From: Agrobacterium tumefaciens
GTDB taxonomy: Bacteria > Pseudomonadota > Alphaproteobacteria > Rhizobiales > Rhizobiaceae
Assembly (NCBI RefSeq): GCF_013318015.2
Contig: NZ_CP115841.1
Span: 806,001-870,000 of the forward strand
DNA length: 64,000 nt
Direction: 5' to 3'
Shown: positions 56,177 through 64,000 of the stretch, in pieces
Layout: the number at the start of each line of letters is the position of its first letter
Position numbering within the stretch: the stretch's first letter is position 1
Position numbers and translations under genes: made by a program
The notes under the pieces: generated by a model
Seen by the model: only the letters and a program-made list of their open reading frames with translations
Database searches by the model: none
Told to the model about the DNA's origin: nothing

Positions 56177-57187
56177 ATGCTATCGACAGTCAAAACACCG
56201 AACCGGCCTCAGGAGGATGGCAAGATCAAGCCCTATGTGGTCGCAAACAACCTGTGCAAATATTATCCGATATCGGGTTTCGGCAATCGCGTGGTCAAAT
56301 CCGTCGACGATGTTTCGCTCACGATCGGCGAGGGTGAGGTTCTTGGTCTCGTTGGCGAATCCGGCTGCGGCAAAAGCACTGTCGCCGGGCTGATAACGCG
56401 GTTGACCAACGCGACGAAGGGCGAGGTCAGCATCGGAGACCACGATATTCTGCACATGCAGGGCGAGACGCTGCGGCGCATGCGCCGTGTCGTGCAACTG
56501 GTGTTCCAGGATCCCTATTCCGCGCTCGATCCGCGCATGCGCATAGGGCAAAGCATGGAAGCGCCGCTTGCCCAGAACGGCATCGGCACGCGCGAAGAAC
56601 GCATCGCGCGCGTGTTCAAGATGCTGGAGGAGGTCGGCCTCGATGCCTCCTATTATGACCGTTATCCGAGCCAGTGCTCCGGCGGGCAGTTGCAACGCGT
56701 GGTCATAGGACGCGCGCTTCTTCTCAATCCAAGTTTCCTTGTGTGCGACGAACCGACATCGGCGCTCGACGCCTCCATGCGCACGCAGATCCTGAACCTG
56801 CTGATGGACATGAAGCGTCGTCATGGTTTGACGGTGCTGATGATTTCCCATGACCTGCGCGTGGTGCGTTATCTCTGCGACCGTATCGCGGTGATGTATC
56901 TCGGGCGGATCGTTGAAATCGCCGACCGGGATGAGCTTTTCCGGGCGCCTAAGCATCCCTATACGAAGGCTCTTATTGCCTCGTCGATGCTTGATGAAAC
57001 CGGACTATATGCACCGGAAATGCTTCTGGATGGTGATCTGCCAAGCCCGCTCAATCCTCCAAGTGGCTGCAAGTTTCACACCCGCTGCAAATATGCGACG
57101 CAGATTTGCAGCGAACAGGAACCGCTTCTGGAAGATGTTGCCGGGGAGCATTTCGCTCGTTGCCATCACTGGCGCGAATGGGGCTGA
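56177..57187 (+). CDS. ABC ATPase (peptide/nickel family, DppF-like)
   Basis: A 336-residue ATPase: Walker A GESGCGKST, signature CSGGQLQR, Walker B FLVCDEPTSALD and C-terminal GCKFHTRCKYA cluster. The two ATPases form the heterodimer that drives the importer. Confidence 0.93.
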   Translation: MLSTVKTPNRPQEDGKIKPYVVANNLCKYYPISGFGNRVVKSVDDVSLTIGEGEVLGLVGESGCGKSTVAGLITRLTNATKGEVSIGDHDILHMQGETLRRMRRVVQLVFQDPYSALDPRMRIGQSMEAPLAQNGIGTREERIARVFKMLEEVGLDASYYDRYPSQCSGGQLQRVVIGRALLLNPSFLVCDEPTSALDASMRTQILNLLMDMKRRHGLTVLMISHDLRVVRYLCDRIAVMYLGRIVEIADRDELFRAPKHPYTKALIASSMLDETGLYAPEMLLDGDLPSPLNPPSGCKFHTRCKYATQICSEQEPLLEDVAGEHFARCHHWREWG

Positions 57188-57253
57188 GGAGCAGCGCAGT
57201 TACAGTCTTCTGGTTCTGTAAAAACAGATGATTTGTGCGTTTGTGAATTAATA

Positions 57254-57270
57254 TCGGAATTAAATTCCGA
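57254..57270 (+). promoter_or_regulatory. 17-bp palindrome upstream of the binding protein gene
   Basis: TCGGAATT-A-AATTCCGA, perfectly symmetrical, in the AT-rich 239-bp gap between the second ATPase and the binding protein. Possible operator. Confidence 0.5.
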
Positions 57271-57426
57271 GTATAAAAACATAAAATGAATGATATTCAA
57301 GCGGATGTTCGTGGATCGTCCGAGGGATATTCTTATGTCTTTCGAGATCTATCTTATTAATATCTTAAATCTCGTGAGACGACTGAATTTTGAGCGTTGT
57401 CATCAAAAATAAAAGGGGAATATTCA

Positions 57427-58920
57427 ATGATAAAGCACGTACTTTTGGCGACAAGCGCCATTGTGTTTTCGTTTTCAGTTCAAACGGCCAAGGCCGATAC
57501 GATTACCTATGACGATTATACCGGCGTCAAGACCGGCTGGCAGATGGCTTCCGACGATGCCTATCTCGGTTCGCGCGCAGGGTGTTTCGAAAGCATGGTC
57601 CGCGTCGGCTATGACACCGCACTGGAGCCGGGCTTGGCCGAATCCTGGACACAAACCTCACCGAAGGTTTGGGAGTTCAAGTTGCGCAAGGGCGTGAAGT
57701 TCCAGAACGGCGAGCCGCTTAATGCAAAAGCCGCGGTCAATGCGCTCACCAATCTTCTGAAAGCGCCCGTTCCGGCCCGGGCCTTTTCGCCTAAGCTGGT
57801 CGCTGCCGTCGAGGTTGGTGGCGACGATATCGTGAAGATCACGACCATCGAGCCATCGGTGCTGCTGCCGGCGCAAATGGCAAGCCCGGCGACTTCGATC
57901 CTCGCGCCATCCGCCTATAAGGACGGCAAGGTCGATCCGATCGGAACCTGCACCGGACCGTTCAAGATCACCAAGGTCGATGCCAGCCAATATATGGAAC
58001 TGACGGCGAACCATGACTATTGGAACGGTATGCCGAAGCTCTCGGGCGGCCGTGTGAACTTTATTCCGGATGCCGATACCCGCGCCACCCAGATAAGAAG
58101 CGGTGAAGTGCAAATTTCGCGCGTGATTCCACCTTGGGCGGTAAAGACCATTGTAGCCACGAAGGGTGTCAAGGTTGCGCCAATTACCGTGCCCCGGATT
58201 ACGGAAATGCTGCTCAATAATTCGAAGCCGCCGTTTAAGGACATCAAGGTTCGGCAGGCGATCCGGGCCGCCATCGACACCGCCGGTATTGCCGACAGCA
58301 TCTATGAAGGCATGGTAAAGCCCGCAACGATGCCCTTCGCACCGGGAGAGCCGTGGGCGCCGCAAAACGTCACGCCCGCTTATGACATAGAGAAGGCAAA
58401 GGCTCTGCTGAAAGAGGCGGGCATTGCCCCCGGCAGCCTGAAGCTGACACTTCTGGCCTATACTGAAAGAACCGAACTCAAGGATGTTGCCGCCGTTATT
58501 CAGGCCCAATTGCAGGAAATCGGCATCAAGGTCGATGTTCGCGTTGCTGATTACACTGCGATCGAGCCCGATCTCCTGTCCGGCAATTTCGACATGGTCC
58601 TTCTGTCACGCGGTTATGCCACCGATGTTGCAGAACCGATCGGGTTCCTCAACGCCGACTATACCTGCGGAGGCGGCTACAACATCTCGCATTATTGCAG
58701 TGAGGAGACGGACAAGCTGATCAAATCTGCCTATATGGCGGCTGAGCCGGCAAAACGTTACGCCATCTATGCCGAGGCGGCGAAGCGGATTTACGACGAA
58801 GCCGTCACCGTCTACCTCGTCCATGAGACCGCTTTCGATGCCTATTCGGACAAGGTCGAAAACTTCAAGCCGCATCCGATCAACTACTTTATCATGACCA
58901 AGGATCTGGCAGTGAAATAG
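57427..58920 (+). CDS. ABC substrate-binding protein (peptide/nickel family)
   Basis: A 497-residue family-5 binding protein with a Sec signal peptide (cleavage near AKADT). It has LAESWTQTSPKVWEFKLRKGVKFQNGEPL and the ligand-pocket region ending in HETAFDAYSDKV. It carries several cysteines (GTCTGPF, YTCGGGYNISHYCSEE). The position at the end of the operon is unusual; it has AAGGGGAA and its own upstream palindrome. The ligand may be a peptide, nickel or a metallophore; sequence does not decide. Confidence 0.88.
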   Translation: MIKHVLLATSAIVFSFSVQTAKADTITYDDYTGVKTGWQMASDDAYLGSRAGCFESMVRVGYDTALEPGLAESWTQTSPKVWEFKLRKGVKFQNGEPLNAKAAVNALTNLLKAPVPARAFSPKLVAAVEVGGDDIVKITTIEPSVLLPAQMASPATSILAPSAYKDGKVDPIGTCTGPFKITKVDASQYMELTANHDYWNGMPKLSGGRVNFIPDADTRATQIRSGEVQISRVIPPWAVKTIVATKGVKVAPITVPRITEMLLNNSKPPFKDIKVRQAIRAAIDTAGIADSIYEGMVKPATMPFAPGEPWAPQNVTPAYDIEKAKALLKEAGIAPGSLKLTLLAYTERTELKDVAAVIQAQLQEIGIKVDVRVADYTAIEPDLLSGNFDMVLLSRGYATDVAEPIGFLNADYTCGGGYNISHYCSEETDKLIKSAYMAAEPAKRYAIYAEAAKRIYDEAVTVYLVHETAFDAYSDKVENFKPHPINYFIMTKDLAVK

Positions 58921-58949
58921 GCCAATGTGACATTGCTGACGAGATATGG

Positions 58950-58973
58950 CCCGGCTCGAAAGAGCCGGGTTTT
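58950..58973 (+). terminator. rho-independent terminator after the ABC operon
   Basis: Perfect 8-bp stem CCCGGCTC/GAGCCGGG with a GAAA tetraloop and four T residues. Confidence 0.92.
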
Positions 58974-58975
58974 GC

Positions 58976-59175
58976 CTGTTGACAGGCCATCGCCCACACT
59001 CAACGTCATCCTCGTCCTGAGGATCTTTCCACCTATCGTAAAATCAATAGGTATCAGATGCCCGGACAGGCCCGAGCATGATGAAGGACAGGTTTTCAGA
59101 CCTTGTCAGCCGTTGAAAATATGAATTTCAGGAACCGGGAAAACCTCCACTGTCATCCCCGGTCGAAAGGGAGAG
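58976..59175. other. gene-free stretch, possible degenerate intergenic repeat
   Basis: No gene is supported. It contains ATCCTCGTCCTGAGGAT, and matching CGTCATCCTC/GAGCATGATG-like half-palindromes, of the kind seen in rhizobial intergenic mosaic elements. The rest to 59311 also lacks a supported gene. Confidence 0.35.
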
Positions 59176-59311
59176 TCACTTGCCGCGGGAGGTATGGAGA
59201 AGGACGAACGTTGGTATCGTCCAGCGGCTGTCACGCAAGCTCGGCGTGAAGCGGGGGCAGGCAGGTCGATCCGGCGGCAGGGATGAAGGCCGCCGCCGGC
59301 ATCTCGTCAAA

Positions 59312-59566
59312 TCAGGCGCGCGCTTCCGGCGTATAGCCTGCAGCGGTGATGATTTCAGCAATACGTGCCGCGTCGGAGACGCCGCCAACCACAACCGTGC
59401 GGCTTGCCGGATCAGCATGAACGGCGGCGCCGGGAACGGTCTTTTCGATAGCGCCCTTGATCACACCGGCGCAGTGACCGCAGGTCATGTCTTCAACGTG
59501 GAAAGAAAGGTCGGCATCAACAGGTGCGGCAGCGGTTTCGGGGTGATGCTGGTGGGCGGTGCACAT
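59312..59566 (-). CDS. copZ: copper chaperone CopZ-like HMA protein
   Basis: An 84-residue protein with a His-rich N-terminus (MCTAHQHHPE) and one HMA domain holding the metal motif MTCGHC. It would bind Cu(I) and pass it to CopA. It has its own copper box upstream, on the opposite strand from copA and 8 kb away, but likely under the same regulator. Confidence 0.92.
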   Translation of the reverse strand: MCTAHQHHPETAAAPVDADLSFHVEDMTCGHCAGVIKGAIEKTVPGAAVHADPASRTVVVGGVSDAARIAEIITAAGYTPEARA

Positions 59567-59603
59567 AGGCGGTTCTCCTTGGGTTGGAACTTGTAACAGC
59601 AGG

Positions 59604-59634
59604 AGCCTGGACTATTCCAACGTGGGAAGGTCAA
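59604..59634 (-). promoter_or_regulatory. MerR-type copper-responsive promoter of copZ
   Basis: On the reverse strand TTGACC (59629-59634), a 19-base spacer with TTCCCACGTTGGAA, and CAGGCT (59604-59609). It matches the copA box through TTGACCTT-CCACG-TGG. Confidence 0.8.
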
Positions 59635-59673
59635 GCGCTTTATTAAGGCAGCCAAAATAAGCGCACCGGCATT

Positions 59674-61131
59674 TTAGTTGCGCCAGAAAATCGGCATCAG
59701 CAGCACGAGAACGGTGAGGATTTCCAGACGTCCAAGCAACATCAGGACAGACAGGAGATAGAGCGCCGGATCGCTGATCGTGGAGAAATTGCCGACAGGC
59801 CCGATGATCGGGCCGATGCCGGGGCCGACATTGGCAAGTGCGGTCGCAACGCCCGAGGTCGCAGTCAGGAAATCGTAACCCATCAGGCTCATGGCGAGGC
59901 TGCCGGCGATCCAGAGCGCGATGAAACAGCTGACGAAAAGGAAGATCGTCCGGATCGTGTCGGGATCGACCACCTGCTGGCCGTAACGGACCGAATAAAC
60001 CGCGTTCGGATAGATCAGCTTTTTGAGGCCTGCCCGAACGACATTGAACATGATCAGAAAACGATAGGCCTTGATACCACCCGCCGTCGAGCCGGAGCAG
60101 CCGCCCATGAAGGTTGCGAAAAATGCAACGACGACAACGAACGGACCCCACAGCGTGTAGTCGTCGCTCGCAAAGCCACCGGTCGAGAGGATTGATGTCA
60201 TGTTGAAGAAGGAGTGGCTGAGCGCAGTATCCAGCGGTACGCCGTTTCTAAGGTGGTGATAAACGCCGACTGCGATGGAAATCGCGCAGAGATAGCCAAG
60301 GAAGACCGCTATCTGCGGGTCGCGCAGCGTCTCCAACCTGCGGCGCACCGCAAGCAGGATCATCACCGAGAAGGGCAGGCTGCCGAAGATCAGGAAGATG
60401 GTGGCAATCCAAAGCAGCGCCGTGTTGTTGAAATAGGCAAACGAGGCGTCGTGGGTGGAAAAACCGCCGGTCGCAACCGTCGACATGGCATGGTTGAGGG
60501 CATCGAAATGCGACATGCCAGCAAAATCGAAAGCCACCGTGCAGGCGATGGTCATGATGATGTAGATCGCCACGAAAGCGCGGGTGAAGCTTGCCAGCCG
60601 CGCGAAGGGCCGGTCATTGCCGGTGTCGGATGATTCCATGCGGAAGAAGGTCATGCCGCCAACGCGCAAGAGCGGCAGGATGAAGAGGCCAAGCGCGACA
60701 ATACCGATGCCGCCGAGCCAACAGAGCAACGACCGCCACAGAAGAATGCCCTGCGGCGCATTATCGAGGCCGGATATGGCGGTCGATCCCGTCGTCGTGA
60801 TGGCCGAGACCGATTCGAAAAGGGCCTGACCGGGCGTCAGGTCAAGCTCGGACAGATAGAGCGGAACCGCTCCGACAATGGAAAATACAAGCCAGAGCAC
60901 GTTGACGAGCAGGAAGCCGAAGCGTTTGTTGAAGGACGCGATCGGTGCGCGCGTGGCCAGCGCACAGGCAAGCGCAAAGCCGCCGCACATGAAGCCTGAA
61001 AGCGCAAACACCGTCCAGTCGTCATTGCCGTAATAAAGGTCCGTCAGCGCGGGCAGGAACATGGCCGTCGCGAGATAGAGCCCGAAGATGGACGCCACAT
61101 ATATGACCGAGCGCAGAAGATTGCTGTTCAA
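59674..61131 (-). CDS. trkH: TrkH-family potassium uptake protein
   Basis: The 485-residue membrane protein has the four pore-loop motifs of Trk/Ktr channels: TTTGSTAISG, STVATGGFSTHD, SILSTGGFAS and a fourth near ANVGPGIGPI. It imports K+ with a TrkA-type regulator, which is not in this window. ATG 61131 diverges from ilvA. Confidence 0.94.
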   Translation of the reverse strand: MNSNLLRSVIYVASIFGLYLATAMFLPALTDLYYGNDDWTVFALSGFMCGGFALACALATRAPIASFNKRFGFLLVNVLWLVFSIVGAVPLYLSELDLTPGQALFESVSAITTTGSTAISGLDNAPQGILLWRSLLCWLGGIGIVALGLFILPLLRVGGMTFFRMESSDTGNDRPFARLASFTRAFVAIYIIMTIACTVAFDFAGMSHFDALNHAMSTVATGGFSTHDASFAYFNNTALLWIATIFLIFGSLPFSVMILLAVRRRLETLRDPQIAVFLGYLCAISIAVGVYHHLRNGVPLDTALSHSFFNMTSILSTGGFASDDYTLWGPFVVVVAFFATFMGGCSGSTAGGIKAYRFLIMFNVVRAGLKKLIYPNAVYSVRYGQQVVDPDTIRTIFLFVSCFIALWIAGSLAMSLMGYDFLTATSGVATALANVGPGIGPIIGPVGNFSTISDPALYLLSVLMLLGRLEILTVLVLLMPIFWRN

Positions 61132-61210
61132 GAAATGAAACCCAGGGTTCGTGGCAGCGTGAAATGAGTCTTTGTCTCTGACGCCTTCCTATGGCATAGC
61201 GGGTGCCATT

Positions 61211-62485
61211 ATGAATTTCAATGGATTGACAATCGTGGACAAGCAGCTTGTGGAGGCAGCGCGGCGGGAAGTGCGGGAGATATTCCCGGAAACGCCGTTG
61301 CAGTTGAATGAACATCTCAGCCGTCGGTATGGCGCGTCGATTTGGCTGAAGCGTGAGGATCTGTCTCCGGTTCGTTCCTACAAGATTAGAGGCGCATTCA
61401 ACTTTCTCCGCAAGGCTGTTGCGAAGGCTGGCAAGGACAAGGTTTTCGTCTGTGCTTCGGCCGGCAACCATGCGCAGGGCTTTGCTTTCGCCTGCCGCCA
61501 TTTCGGCGTTCACGGTGTTGTTTTCATGCCGGTGACCACGCCGCAGCAGAAGATCGACAAGACCCGTATCTTCGGTGGTGAATTCATCAGCATCCGTCTG
61601 GTGGGCGATATTTTCGACCAATGTTACGCCGCCGCGCGCAAATACGTCGAAGACAATGACGCCTACATGGTGCCGCCCTTCGACCATCAGGATATCATCG
61701 AAGGCCAGGCGACGGTTGCTGCCGAAATCATGGACCAGCTTCCCGAAGGCACCAAACCGGATATGGTTGTCATGCCGGTTGGCGGCGGCGGGCTTTCGGC
61801 AGGCCTTACCGGCTTTCTGGCGGGCACCGTTGAAAAGGGCAACTTCGTGTTCTGCGAGCCGGAAGGCGCGCCGAGCCTGAAAAGGAGCCTCGAGCGCGGC
61901 GAAGCGGTAACGCTCCCCAAGGTCGACAATTTCGTCGACGGCGCCGCTGTTGCCCGCATCGGCGATCTCAACTTTCAGGCGCTGAAGGATTTTCCGGCCG
62001 AGCAGGTTTTGCTCATCCCCGAAAACGCCATCTGCGTGACCATCATCGAGATGCTGAACCTCGAAGGCGTGGTGCTGGAGCCAGCGGGTGCGCTGTCCAT
62101 TGCCGCGCTGGAGAAGCTCGGCCGCGAGAAACTGGAAGGCAAGACGGTTATCGTCGTCGTCTCCGGCGGCAATTTCGATTTCGAGCGCCTGCCTGATGTC
62201 AAGGAACGCGCCATGCGTTACACCGGCGTGAAGAAATACTTCATTCTGCGCCTGCCGCAGCGCCCCGGCGCGCTGCGCGATTTCCTCAATCTGCTTGGCC
62301 CGGACGACGATATCGCCCGTTTCGAGTATCTGAAGAAATCGGCCCGCAATTTCGGTTCGATCCTGATCGGCATCGAAACCAACGCGCAGGAAAACTTCGC
62401 AGGGCTTCTGGAGCGCTTCGAGGCTGCGGGCCTCGGCTATGAGGATATTACCGAAAACGAGATCCTGTCGAACCTGATCATCTGA
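61211..62485 (+). CDS. ilvA: threonine dehydratase (IlvA, short form)
   Basis: Makes 2-oxobutanoate for isoleucine synthesis. The 424-residue protein has PLP Lys58 (SYKIRGAFN), the phosphate loop GGGGLSAG and one C-terminal ACT-like regulatory unit (KKYFILRLPQRPGALRDFLNLL), against two in the 514-residue E. coli enzyme. ATG 61211 (MNFNGLTIVDK) is chosen over upstream TTG codons in frame; the ribosome site is weak. Confidence 0.93.
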   Translation: MNFNGLTIVDKQLVEAARREVREIFPETPLQLNEHLSRRYGASIWLKREDLSPVRSYKIRGAFNFLRKAVAKAGKDKVFVCASAGNHAQGFAFACRHFGVHGVVFMPVTTPQQKIDKTRIFGGEFISIRLVGDIFDQCYAAARKYVEDNDAYMVPPFDHQDIIEGQATVAAEIMDQLPEGTKPDMVVMPVGGGGLSAGLTGFLAGTVEKGNFVFCEPEGAPSLKRSLERGEAVTLPKVDNFVDGAAVARIGDLNFQALKDFPAEQVLLIPENAICVTIIEMLNLEGVVLEPAGALSIAALEKLGREKLEGKTVIVVVSGGNFDFERLPDVKERAMRYTGVKKYFILRLPQRPGALRDFLNLLGPDDDIARFEYLKKSARNFGSILIGIETNAQENFAGLLERFEAAGLGYEDITENEILSNLII

Positions 62486-62560
62486 TCGGGATAAGAGCGA
62501 CGGGAAGGGCGGAGCATATCCGCCCTTCGAAATGCGAGACAGATTAAGGGAGTGAAAGCC

Positions 62561-62869
62561 ATGGCATCGTTTTTTTCCAAAATCCTTTCGGCCTTCGGCT
62601 CCGGCCAGTCCGCGGATGCGCCGCAGAAGGCAGCGCAGTCGGAACCGCATGTGCATGGAGACTATCTGATCTATGCGACGCCGCTGAAGGAAGGCGGCCA
62701 GGTCCGTTTGGCGGGCCGCATCGAGAAAAAGGACGGCGAGGAAACGTTCGTGCATGAATTCGTGCGCGCCGATGTCTTCACCAGCATGGACGATGCGGTT
62801 GAGTTCACCATCCGCAAGGCAAAGCTGATCATCGACCAGAACGGTGCATCGCTCTTCCCAGGAAAATGA
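62561..62869 (+). CDS. HlyU-family protein
   Basis: A 102-residue protein: MASFFSKILSAFGSG, then HGDYLIYATPLKEGGQVRLAGRI and FVRADVFTSMDDA, the PF10115 (HlyU) pattern. Members are small regulators or of unknown role in rhizobia. ATG 62561 is preferred with AGGGAG upstream; GTG 62552 is an alternative. Confidence 0.85.
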   Translation: MASFFSKILSAFGSGQSADAPQKAAQSEPHVHGDYLIYATPLKEGGQVRLAGRIEKKDGEETFVHEFVRADVFTSMDDAVEFTIRKAKLIIDQNGASLFPGK

Positions 62870-62980
62870 TGGCGGTTTCTTCTGCTGGACATTAAGATTC
62901 CGTTGGTTGCTTCGGCCTATCGTCTTCAGAGGGCATGAAGTCGCGCCGATGAACCGGCGCGATGTGGATCGATAGGGCGT

Positions 62981-64000
62981 ATGCCGATGCAATGGGCAAA
63001 TTTGGCCCTCTTCGTGGCGGAAGCCATCGTCTATTTTTCGGTAATGACGGCATTCCTTCATTACCGGCATATTCTCGGCATCGGTGTTTTTCTCACCGCG
63101 CTGGGCGTCATGCATTTCCTGGAAACCTACCTGGCGGCGGTCTTTTACGTCGAGCTGCCATTTGGCGTGGTATCACCCGGCTCCTCGATCCTTTTTGCCG
63201 GCAAACTGATGATGATCCTCATGCTCTATATGCGCGAGGATGCGGCAGTCGTCCGCCAGCCGATCTACGGCCTGTTTCTCGGCAATATACTCACCATCAT
63301 CATGGTGCAGATCATCCGCTTCCATCCGACGGTGGCAATTGTCCCCGGACAGTCGGTAGATACCGGATTTCTGGATGAGATGGGCGTGCTGATGGTCTGG
63401 GGAACCAGCCTGCTTTATATCGACGCCATCGCCATCATCCTGTTTTACGAAAAGCTGGGACGCTATTTGCAGCGCCATATTGTCCTGCGCTTCGCAATCT
63501 GTGGCGTGGTGATTTTGAGCCTGGATCAGGCAGGCTTTTACGCGGCGTTGCGATATATGCTGAACGCGCCGGTCGATGTCTTTTACGATGGCTGGAAAGC
63601 GAAGATGGTGGCCGTTGCCATCTATGCTCTGCTCTTTGCCATTTATCTGAAGCTGACGGCGGCGAAAGGCCGCTTCCTGACGCGCCGCAGCGTTGCCGAT
63701 GTCTTCAACGACCTCACCTTCAGGGAACGCTACGAGGAGCTTCTGTCCCGGTCTGGCCGCGACATGCTGACCGGTGTGCCTGACCGCGCCCGCATGGAAC
63801 TCGATGCGCCGTCCGTCGTCGTGGAATGTCTGGAAAAGAAACGTCCCGTCAGCGTGCTGATCGTCGATATCGATCACTTCAAGACCGTCAACGACACCTT
63901 TGGGCACTTGCAGGGCGATGAGATGTTGCGGGAATTCGCCGCCGTTCTGAAACGCATCGTGCAACCGCACGGCCATCTCTACCGGTTCGGCGGCGAGGAG
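62981..64000 (+). CDS. membrane-anchored diguanylate cyclase, N-terminal part (cut by window edge)
   Basis: The frame is open from ATG 62981 (or 62987) to the window end, 340 codons. Six or seven hydrophobic segments span residues 5-225. A GGDEF domain starts near residue 255 (GRDMLTGVPDRARME), with LIVDIDHFKTVNDTFGHLQGDEML and, at the very edge, RFGGEE, the active-site motif. It should make c-di-GMP in response to a membrane signal. The C-terminal end is not in the window. Confidence 0.9.
   Translation, partial: MPMQWANLALFVAEAIVYFSVMTAFLHYRHILGIGVFLTALGVMHFLETYLAAVFYVELPFGVVSPGSSILFAGKLMMILMLYMREDAAVVRQPIYGLFLGNILTIIMVQIIRFHPTVAIVPGQSVDTGFLDEMGVLMVWGTSLLYIDAIAIILFYEKLGRYLQRHIVLRFAICGVVILSLDQAGFYAALRYMLNAPVDVFYDGWKAKMVAVAIYALLFAIYLKLTAAKGRFLTRRSVADVFNDLTFRERYEELLSRSGRDMLTGVPDRARMELDAPSVVVECLEKKRPVSVLIVDIDHFKTVNDTFGHLQGDEMLREFAAVLKRIVQPHGHLYRFGGEE

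Noticed and set aside
61022..63115. 697-codon frame antisense to ilvA
   Set aside because: Runs through ilvA, the HlyU-like gene and part of trkH in shadow frames; not a gene.
1..64000. CRISPR array
   Set aside because: No set of regularly spaced identical repeats with unique spacers; the only regular array is the IS21 terminal 23-bp repeats.

Overview
The window looks like a stretch of the main chromosome of an alphaproteobacterium of the Agrobacterium/Rhizobium group. Pointers are the rhizobial ldtR-ldtP pair, a K+-independent H+-pyrophosphatase, a magnesium-type HemB, the glyA-nrdR-ribD-ribE ... ribH-nusB order, plsX-fabH-ihfA-merR, and an HmrR/CueR copper locus. The genus is inferred from family knowledge, not from a search.

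Region 1 (1-31.9 kb) is core chromosome: an MFS exporter (partial), aspS, creD-like and SulP membrane proteins, a periplasmic protein, parC, a Doc/AbrB toxin-antitoxin pair, bpt, an RDD protein, hemB, ldtR-ldtP, glyA-nrdR-ribD-ribE, a LysE-type exporter, ribH-nusB, an MFS transporter, hppA, a BamE-type lipoprotein, a cytochrome bc1 chaperone-like gene, yceD-type DUF177, plsX-fabH, ihfA, a MerR regulator and a nuclease-fold protein, ending at tRNA-Leu(UAA). Unusual items are a rhizobial palindromic repeat inserted twice, in inverted orientation and in frame, within ribD, and structured leaders before glyA and hppA.

Region 2 (32.0-48.8 kb) is an integrated element between two 18-bp copies of the tRNA-Leu 3' end. 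Read from the right it has a P4-type integrase, an AlpA-type regulator, a primase, a DUF3987 helicase-like protein, a repeat-rich candidate origin, a small-terminase-like protein, a serine recombinase and an HK97-type prohead protease. No major capsid, portal or full large terminase is visible. This is the plan of a phage-inducible chromosomal island (phage satellite). It also carries up to five tiny ribbon-helix-helix-like proteins, a DUF5343 + HEPN-like gene pair as likely defence cargo at the tRNA end, a strand-biased 8-mer (GGCCAACG) and a complete IS21-family insertion (34976-37602, 7-bp target duplication) that breaks one island gene.

Region 3 (48.9-64.0 kb) is chromosome again: copA, a 2Fe-2S/FAD reductase and hmrR; a five-gene peptide/nickel-type ABC importer; copZ on the opposite strand; trkH; ilvA; a HlyU-like gene; and the first part of a membrane-anchored diguanylate cyclase. 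The copA and copZ promoters share a MerR-type copper box with a 19-bp spacer, so HmrR probably controls both.
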